Below are positions 56,951 to 64,000 of a stretch of 64,000 nt of DNA, one piece after another. The first letter of the stretch is position 1, and each line of letters begins with the position of its first letter. The translations under genes and the position numbers were made by a program. Where the stretch lies: positions 992,001-1,056,000 of the forward strand of contig CAUEEP010000743.1 of assembly GCA_958450365.1 (NCBI GenBank), read 5' to 3'. This DNA is from Mesorhabditis belari. Taxonomy: Eukaryota > Nematoda > Chromadorea > Rhabditida > Rhabditidae. The notes beneath the pieces are model-generated. The model worked only from the letters and a program-made list of their open reading frames with translations, searched no databases and was not told the DNA's origin.

Positions 56951-57069
56951 GGCGCGTATCAAAAGTCTCCACAATCCTCTTTTAGGCACATTTCCAAATA
57001 CAACGTTCCGTGTATGCTCTTTTCTCGCTAAACTCTATAAATTTATTCAAGTTTTGACATGTTGATCTT

Positions 57070-59415
57070 TTAGTTTGATTTGCCGGCCTTGGCCAAAGCG
57101 ATCATCTGAGTCGAGAAAGCTTGCACCTAAAATTTATAAATGATTTTAAATGCATTCAAAAAAAAAATCAAACCTTTGCAACAAAATCAGCTTGATTAAA
57201 GGTACCATTCGACGAATCTAGCTCTTTACAGATGTATTTGTAAGCGAATTGAGTGAATGGTGCTAAAATTTGATTTAAATGTACACTGATAAACAAAAGT
57301 TCAAGTTTAGTTAAAGCTTCCCTTACATTTGAGTCCGTTAAACGTGCTCTTGAATCCACATGTCCAAATGCTTTGGCATTTGGTCAAATATTCTTGGAAG
57401 ATCTGGTAGAAATTGCGGAAGGTTTTCAGAGACTAAAGCATTTCAGAGATTATTGTATTATATGTTTTCAAGACTCTGAACTAGTAAGGCATAAACTTGG
57501 CGGCAATGGGATACGTGACGGTGTAGCTCATTGGTAAAGCGATCGCATTGAAAGCTAGCGATCGCATTGAAAGCTAGCGATCGCATTGAAAGCTAGCGAT
57601 CGCATTGAAAGCTAGCGATCGCATTGAAAGCTAGCGATCGCATTGAAAGCTAGCGATCGCATTGAAAGCTAGCGATCGCATTGAAAGCTAGCGATCGCAT
57701 TGAAAGCTAGCGATCGCATTGAAAGCTAGCGATCGCATTGAAAGCTAGCGATCGCATTGAAAGCTAGCGATCGCATTGAAAGCTAGCGATCGCATTGAAA
57801 GCTAGCGATCGCATTGAAAGCTAGCGATCGCATTGAAAGCTAGCGCTCGCATTGAAAGCTAGCGATCGCATTGAAAGCTAGCGAGCTAGGTGAGCTGGCG
57901 GGTTCGAATCCCGCCGCCGACCATATTTTAGATTCCCAGCCTATAAAAACACTGACAACTAACTCTCAACTCAACAAGATAACAAGACAACAAGACAAAC
58001 TCTCTCAAGAATGGTAACCGGATCAGCGTGAGTGCCATCTTCTTGATTTTGGAACACGTTGAATTGCGCGACTTGTTGCTAAAATTGATGAAGAACTTGA
58101 TGGAAAAAAGGTCTTACAAGTTCGAATTCGTGTTTGCAGGTGGGTCCAACATCCGGATTTGCAGCCACACATTTGTTAAGGGTTTCCATCTGAAACGAAT
58201 TTGATATCTTCAGCGTTCTTGCAAAAATTGTTTGCCTGTGTGTTGTAAAGAGTCTCGGTGCGGCTTAAAAGCGATGGATTATTGCCGCACAAATCGGTGA
58301 ACATACTCCAGGCATCCTAATATTTTTAAAGATATTAAATGAAAATACAGAAGAAATATCATATTTAAATTATTTAAATCTCAAATGAACATACAGAGAG
58401 ACAGGTTTGCACTTCATTATCACTCATCGAGGTGACCGGTTGATTGAACGAAGACTCGGTGAGATTCTTCGGGCAAGGCGGTGGATAACCCATCTTGTAG
58501 TAGGCGTTTGTCACCAAAGCAAAGCATTCCATATCCACTGGTTTCAACTAAAATAATGAACCGTTTACTGCTTTGAAATCTCTATCTACCCCGTTCAAAT
58601 AGGTGCACATTTCCGGATCTATCAATGGATCACTTCCGGCTGAAAGTTATCATTTGTATTGACTTTGTTGAATGAGAAAAGGCAAAGGACAACATATTTG
58701 ATATTTCATTACTCTAATGGAACGCCACCTGTACAGTCGTGTAGTCTAGCTTCTTTTTAGAAAATCCATTTTTTTCTCAGTTCCTAGAGGTTTTCCCAGC
58801 TACACTTTTAGTACCAAAAATACTAGATTTCTTGGGCTATCATTTGACACCCAAGCGCACATTGTAGCAAAAAGCAGCGCGGAGAACAGAGCTTTTAAAG
58901 TTAGACTACGCGACTGTACACCCGTCATTATAGGGGTGGCGTTCTAGAGTATTTACGGTATGTATATCTTCTGACCACACTTACTGCAAGCGCGTTTTCT
59001 CAACGGTGTCCATTGTTGGTGAGCTGCCCAGAGTTCCGGTCCTTTACAAGGTTCAACGTCGGTAGAAGTGGGCTGGAAATTTGAAGCTGTATAAAACTCA
59101 TATTTAATAAGTCAGTTCTTTTATTATCTTATATTAAAGAAGTGAAGGAATTGGCATGGAAAGTAGATTTCTGGAGAAGGATTGAATCTTTGATCTTTTG
59201 CTGTTTTCCAGGCAATTGCTCTAACCACTGAGCTATTAGGTATCTTAACTTGTCAAGAGAAAGAAGGGAAGAGAATGGGGAAGAAGAAAGAAAGAAAGGA
59301 AGAAAGAAAGAAGGAAACTTACATCAAGTAAACCCAAGCAAGGCATGATGATCTTTTGATTGGGAGCCGCCAAACTCAATGTCACCGTTGCAGCCAAGAC
59401 GAGCAATCGAACCAT
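57070..59415 (-). CDS. Secreted cysteine-rich protein, 272 aa, unrecognised
   Basis: Ten phase-consistent exons: 59415-59323, 59072-58985, 58639-58590, 58547-58395, 58316-58236, 58189-58118, 58078-58019, 57402-57327, 57262-57174 and 57126-57070 (TAA). Residues 1-17 (MVRLLVLAATVTLSLAA) form a clear signal peptide. The mature part has 13 cysteines spread along its length, two N-glycosylation sequons (NLT, NGT) and no membrane segment, so it should be secreted or luminal. The spacing recalls nematode-expanded secreted cysteine families such as DUF19/T20D4.11-like, but I cannot confirm membership. The fifth intron would use a GC donor (cag|gcaaac). The 58018-57403 intron contains the expanded tRNA-like locus and the 58984-58640 intron contains a foldback element. 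AATAAA is at about 57,047-57,042 on the coding strand. Confidence 0.8.
57517..57922 (+). tRNA. tRNA-like gene with anticodon-arm segment expanded to 18 tandem copies
   Basis: The 5' part gacggtg/ta/gctcattggtaaagc (acceptor strand, D arm with A-box) is followed by 18 copies of a 19-bp unit (gatcgcattgaaagctagc) to about 57,882. Then come a variable-arm-like gagctaggtgagct and a perfect T arm, gcggg-ttcgaat-cccgc, then cgccgac. The terminal strands gacggtg and cgccgac pair at 6 of 7 positions. With one repeat unit the locus would be ~80 nt, a normal size for a tRNA with a long variable arm. The loop attgaaa would give anticodon TGA, but its stem is imperfect. As it stands it cannot be a normal tRNA. 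Only one unit departs from the consensus (gcgctcgc near 57,845). Confidence 0.5.
58708..58962. repeat. Foldback element family 2 in secreted-protein intron
   Basis: It starts actctaatggaacgccacct and ends ggtggcgttctagagt, with inner arms cgtgtagtctagctt and aagttagactacgcg. The right part matches a fragment at 56,630-56,810. Its motifs (actacgcgactgta, tttacggta) relate it distantly to family 1. Confidence 0.7.
59150..59330 (-). repeat. tRNA-derived SINE-like element copy 2, then GAAA repeat
   Basis: On the minus strand (about 59245-59160): ggtatc, tagctcagtggttagagc (A-box) and agattcaatcc (B-box-like), ending ctccagaaat, matching the order of the copy at 13,570-13,680. It lies in the first intron of the secreted-protein gene, next to a gaaagaaagg microsatellite (59,262-59,318). 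Confidence 0.5.
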
Positions 59416-61976
59416 GATCAACCCTGCTAAAAGTAACAATAAGCATTCAAATTAGAAAGATAGAAGAAATAACATAAATTAGTGAATCTTTAAACTCTAC
59501 TCTACTCTATCTCAGTTCAAATAAAATTAAGAAAGCTTTCAAAGTACATTGTTGGCAGTTCACCGTGATCAAAATGTTTCAGTCTCAGTCTTCAGTCTTC
59601 GTCTGTATTTATATGAGAACCCCAATCCCTTAAGCTCAATTTTGATCGGATTTATACTCAACGATCAAAGCCAGATAAACGCCATTAGTCCTGCTTTTGC
59701 CTCGTTTTTTCATCGCTTGATCGCTAAGCAAAAGCTGCGAAAAATCCCATTTCACTGAACGAGAGGGCGCAGAGTTTAGTTGATTGCAGCTTTGAACTCC
59801 GTACTTCATCAAAAAGGTATCCTCATCAAAATCTACAGGCAAAATGGATGTGTTTTTTGGTGATCACAATCTGGCATTCTTTTCGGCTGACCACAGTGAG
59901 CTTGTGAAATTGAGACCTGATCATTTTCAGTCTGAAAGACTCTAGTAAATAAAGCTAACTTAAACTCTAGTAAATTGTGTTGAATGAATAGCTCCAATCG
60001 ATTCCACGACTCCGAAAGCCCTCAATTACAAATTTACAACTGAATATCTCCTTTTTGTACCATCTAAGCAAATGACTGACATCAAAAGCAAATGACTGAC
60101 AAGGAGTTCTTTGTGCGGCCAGGTGGTCGCTCTTCATCTGGCAAACCACCCCAGTATAAGGTGCTTAGCTTTTCGCATTTGTAAAGGAGGAGGAGGGTTG
60201 ATGTAAAGAAGCTCATCTGGTCCCGTCTTTCCTCGATTTCCCCATATGGGAGCACAAAATGGAAAAGAGAATAAAGGGATCGCATCCATTGAGGCACATA
60301 AAAAAACGAGCAATAACCCCTTTTCTCTACATTGCGAAATACGAGAGAGAGAACCAAGCTGCATCCAACAAAATGATGAGTCTTCTTTTGCCTTAGTAAA
60401 GTCAGTATTCAAGTTTTAAGATACTTAACTTGATATTTGATACTTAAATGACTTTTCCGGTAATTTCTTTTCTTTTAAATCAAAAGTTGATAACTTAAGT
60501 CAAACCTTTGTTCAAGAACAATAAGTTAGATAGCATAAAAATCTTTTATGGTAATACCGTATTTCTTCGAATAGAAGACCGGGTAAAGAGTATCATCGCG
60601 TACTCCTGCGTAGCAACCCTTTTTAAAATTTCTTTTCTGCATAAAAGCTTTCAATGAAGTGCTATAGGGCTGGAAAATGACTATCTGTTAGCTCATGTGG
60701 TATTTTTGAGTCATTTTCCAGCCCTATAGCACTTGATTGAAAGCTTTTATGCAGAAAAGAAATTTTAAAAAGGGCTGCTGCGCAGGAGTACGCGATGATA
60801 CTCTTTACCCGGTCTTCTAAAACTTTTATCTCATTTGATTAAAAAAATGAATTAATAGCTATTTGAGTCTCTTTTTGAAAGAAATTATTGAGGAAATTCG
60901 GGTCATAATTTCTCCCCAACTTCTCATTTACTCAATCGGCGAGCATCGTTCACTCGAAAGGAAAAAAGGCCAGCAGTTGTTTTTTCGAGAGTTTTCCTTG
61001 AAAGTCTAAAAGTCCGCTTAAATTCTAGTGACTTGGTAGATCAGCTGTCAAAAATCTCCTTGATTTTTCATCATTTCTCTAGGCGTTTTCCTTTTTCCAA
61101 CGTTTTACCGATTATTACAAAGCCGTCACTTTCCTAGTAACGAGCTTGACTCATAAAACAGTTGTTAAGATGAATTTTAACTTGCAACTTAATGCTCATT
61201 CATCTCATAAAATCTAGTCATAGAATTTCGCAAAATTATAGCCAAAGCTGTTCGCTTTATAACGAAAGTTAAGACTTAAAAGCTGTTACTGGCTATACTT
61301 TGAGATTTGTTCTTTTCAAAAGACAGAATAATATATTCTACATTAAGATTTTGGCAAATATATATAGGTTTTCCCAATGGGTTTTCCAAATGTCCATTGT
61401 AGTCGTTTGAAACGGCCATTTACGATTTATCGCTCCTCTTTCTCATCAATCCATTCCAGGTCCCTTTTCAGCTTTCATTCAGCAGCTTTTTCAGATTGTT
61501 TCCCTCAGAAAAGTTCAAAGCAAAACTTCTATAGCTAGTTTGTGTCTTTTGCTACTCCAAAAATCATTTTATCTTATCAGGGAAAGCCTCACGAAACCCA
61601 TCGATTCACGCAAAAGCTATATTCCGAGAAAAACGTACATTCATGTGGTGATCAAGATATGAGTTTGGATGAGCGATTGAATTCTCCAGACCAGATGACT
61701 CAGCTCCTTTTCTTTTCAATGAACATAGAAAGGTTTTTCTCAACCTTTTTTTTGAACACCTTTTCTCTTGTGTCCGCCGCTCGTTCTCTTGTCCCCTTTT
61801 ATACCATTTATGAGCATTTTTTTTGTCGTTTTCTCTCACCCCAAGACCCAAACACATTCATTGCAAACACCTCTCTCGTTCTCTCATTTTCTTCGTCAAA
61901 TTCCTGGAATAATCTTTAATCATATAATCCTTTCAACGCTTATAAAAGCTTTCATCTTTTAGATGAATTCAAAAAG
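59416..61976. other. Intergenic region between divergent secreted-protein and MMP-like genes
   Basis: Shared 5' region of two divergent genes. It holds the foldback element at 60,555-60,830 and a GC-richer stretch near 60,110-60,370. 59,980-60,070 (ccaatcgattccacgactcc) resembles 14,640-14,720 and may be a repeat relic. The plus-strand frame 61,542-61,919 ends just before the MMP-like start and has no splice or homology support. No promoter motif could be assigned. Confidence 0.5.
60555..60830. repeat. Foldback element
   Basis: The arms agaagaccgggtaaagagta / tcatcgcgtactcctgcg and their complements, with inner arms aagtgctatagggctggaaa and complement around a ~40-bp centre; about 270 bp and close to a perfect hairpin. 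Confidence 0.8.
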
Positions 61977-62773
61977 ATGACTCAACTCGCAATCGCACTT
62001 GCAATCATCTTTTTTATTTTCTCATTTTTCTCAAGTGCTCATAAAGTGCACGAGACGATCGATGTGGTAGATTTCTTTTATAAAGCTCAAATAACTATTT
62101 ATAAAGCTCAAATAACTATTTATAACTCAAATAACAAATAACAAATAACTATACTTTCAGGCAAACTACTTGGGTGCTTTTGGATTTCTTCCAGAGCGAC
62201 TAGCTCAAGGAAATCAACAAATTTCAAATGAATCTTATGAAAATGCGATCCGAGCTTTACAGGTAAAATCTAGATAGAAAGATTTTTGAAAAACACTTTT
62301 AGAGAACTTATGGACTTGAAGAAACGGGCAGCTTGGGTCCACGAGAACGACATTATATGAAAATGGCTAGATGTGGGGTGAAATACAATTCAAATGAAGA
62401 CAGGTAACATAAATGTTCTTAAATCCTAATTTTTAAAGTTTCATACTATTATTTTCATTCTTTGATAAGCAATTTCATAAAAAAAAGTCAAAGCTACATG
62501 CTTTAAAGATACTAAAGTTACAAGTCAGATCGCATTTTTTTTATGTCTAAACTAACAGTAAATGTGGTATGGATTGCTTAAAAATTGAATGCTATGAATA
62601 ATTCATTCCAGAGCAGCTGGGCTTCGAGTCAAACGAGGCACCGAGGTTTATGTGATGAAACAAAGGCCAATCACTTATCGGTTTGTTCTTTAATCAAGTA
62701 GAGTAATAGCACTACCAGTACCGTTTTCTACAGCTTACAAGTACAAGAAAATCGCTCAAGTCTCTTAATTTAG
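61977..62773 (+). CDS. Matrix-metalloproteinase-like prodomain protein; catalytic domain not in window
   Basis: Exons 61977-62066, 62161-62262, 62303-62403, 62612-62680 and 62734 onward. Residues 1-21 are a signal peptide. NYLGAFGFLP and YENAIRALQRTYGLEETGSL are the peptidoglycan-binding-like prodomain of MMPs, and MARCGVKY carries the cysteine switch (C88; family consensus PRCGVPD, with Ala and Lys-Tyr departures). PITYRLQ matches the start of the family's catalytic domain. The frame then reaches TAG at 62771-62773, giving 133 aa. Alternatively the last exon is only 7 nt (62734-62740, donor gtacaa) and the catalytic exons lie to the right of the window. No zinc-binding HExxHxxGxxH is encoded before 64,000. 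Known family role: secreted zinc endopeptidases of extracellular matrix, kept latent by the prodomain. Nearest relatives would be C. elegans zmp genes; which one is not determinable. Confidence 0.75.
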
Positions 62774-64000
62774 TTTCTTTTTGAGTAAAACAGTGGCTCG
62801 ACGGGACCTGAAATTTGTAGCAAAAGTACCGCCCAAATTGAGGCGAAAATTGATACCAGGAATTTGAGCCCTAGCCTACTCGTGGATTCCAAAAGGCAAA
62901 CACCATATACCGGAGCGGTTTGCCAGCTGGAGAGCGATTACCCGACCGCACAAAGAACACCTTGCCAGTCATTTTCCTTTTGTTTTGTAAATGGCACAAA
63001 AAGAAGATATTGATCTATAAATTTGTACCCGGGGGTTTTCGGAGTCAAGGAATCGATTGGGCGAGCTTGTTTTTCTGTAATATTCAATATTTGTAAACAG
63101 AGGCCCATCTAGAATCCCAGAACTTGGACTTTTATCCAGGATTTCCTGCTGTAAGCCCTTATAACCAATATGCTCTTCCGATTTTCGTCGTGAAATGAAA
63201 GGAATCGCAAAAAGGGCTATAGATGAATTTTTTGTTTAGAGGAATGGTACCAAATGGGACGAATGGTGTACAAAAAGAAATACGGGCGGGGGGGGGGGGA
63301 AGTGGAGCGAACGGACAGCTGTTCAATCGGTCACATCGTTCCATTACTTACCAACCATCTTCACACAAAAACTATAACGGAAAAGATTTTAAGATCCTGA
63401 GAATACTAGCTTTTCTTAAACTTAACAAAAATCGTTTGTTATTATTGGAAAATTCAAACACATCGATTCAAACACATTCAAATTTCTGATCGAATGCAAA
63501 ATTCACGCGTTGTATTAAACGTTTTTGAGTGTTGTCCAAGTTTGATCTGGTGTTTGTGGAGTTGTCCACCAATGGGACGTCTGTTCGGTTTACACTGAGA
63601 GCGACTTTCCCCCCTCTTTTTTCTTTCTGTGAAGGGGAAGGGCATTGGAGGGATGGAAAGAGGGGAAGCAGTTGGCCCCTGACACGCCACATGTCCCTGG
63701 GCGGAGTCTCCTCACACACTTTTCACCTAGCTTTCCTCCATCCGATGATACTCAGATCCATCCATTCAATCGACCTAACTCTAAAAATACCCCTATTCCC
63801 TAGAATCTCAAAATTTACTGCTAGAGTTTCTAGCTGGGTTCAAGAGTTGCATGTTCTTTGTATTGGAAACCGTAGAAATCTCTCCCCCATTTTGTGATTT
63901 CTTTCATTTGTGAATGACCTGCCCACTAACTCAGAGCGTTGTCAGATGCGCTTTTTGTGGACATCACAACCTCCTTTGAGTTGGTCGACAGTTCACCCAC
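62774..64000. other. Region downstream of MMP-like exons, no gene supported
   Basis: Mixed-composition DNA with a G9-11 run near 63,290 and a GC-richer island at 63,590-63,720. Overlapping open frames on both strands in 63,470-63,897 lack splice support. If the MMP-like gene continues, this is an intron with regulatory islands like those at 27-45 kb. Confidence 0.45.

Larger units (their letters stand above)
53877..57069. other. Intergenic region upstream of kinase
   Basis: Contains the possible extra kinase exon near 54,300, a ~350-bp tandem duplication and a cluster of small inverted-repeat elements (both listed separately). 55,530-56,080 shows a moderately GC-rich stretch (55,560-55,760) but no gene I can support. 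Confidence 0.5.

Noticed and set aside
56085..57540. Possible CRISPR-like spaced repeats in the inverted-repeat cluster and the 19-bp array
   Set aside because: Eukaryotic context; the units are contiguous or transposon-like without unique spacers.
61542..61919. 125-aa plus-strand frame upstream of the MMP-like gene
   Set aside because: No recognisable content, Phe/Ser-rich from T-rich DNA, and no splice link to the MMP exons.
63223..63897. Overlapping frames on both strands near the right edge
   Set aside because: Low-complexity G run and GC-rich island; no metalloproteinase motif and no splice continuity with the upstream exons.

Overview
The window is eukaryotic and almost certainly from a free-living rhabditid-type nematode. 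The DNA is AT-rich, genes are split into many short exons, small introns end in tttcag or tttag, a few GC-AG introns occur, and the recognisable genes are worm genes. Short inverted-repeat (foldback/MITE-like) elements and minisatellites are very common. From memory, both pitp-1 and fozi-1 lie on C. elegans chromosome III, so the window may come from the equivalent chromosome (inference).

Layout. 0.3-4 kb, minus: six 5' exons of a class II (RdgB-type) phosphatidylinositol transfer protein, running off the left edge. 5.9-10.6 kb, minus: gene B, 17 exons, 594 aa, charged and low in complexity, not recognised. 11.0-27.2 kb, minus: gene A, at least 39 exons and at least 1,524 aa, Pro/Ser/Arg-rich with scattered tryptophan motifs, not recognised. 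A and B are adjacent, similar in style and phase-compatible, so they could be one locus with alternative ends. 27-45 kb: a large mostly non-coding tract with GC-rich islands, dispersed repeats and two orphan exon candidates. 44.9-49.9 kb, plus: a fozi-1 orthologue (two C2H2 fingers plus an FH2 domain), 761 aa. 50.6-53.3 kb, minus: a DCLK/CaMK-like kinase convergent with fozi-1. 57.1-59.4 kb, minus: a secreted cysteine-rich protein of 272 aa. 62.0-62.8 kb, plus: a matrix-metalloproteinase-like signal peptide and prodomain with no catalytic domain inside the window.

Exon models were built by hand from splice-site consensus and reading phase. Every junction in the pitp, gene B, gene A, fozi-1, kinase, secreted-protein and MMP-like models is phase-consistent as written, but none is supported by transcripts. 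The 5' ends of gene A and the kinase are open.

The most unusual features are non-coding. One tRNA-like locus has its anticodon-arm segment expanded into 18 tandem 19-bp units inside an intron (57.5-57.9 kb). Three large foldback elements carry a tRNA-like core with pol III A/B-box motifs at or near their centres (8.0-8.5, 22.2-22.65 and 53.4-53.9 kb). A foldback element fills almost a whole kinase intron and starts 5 nt from the 5' splice site. One pitp exon is partly duplicated.
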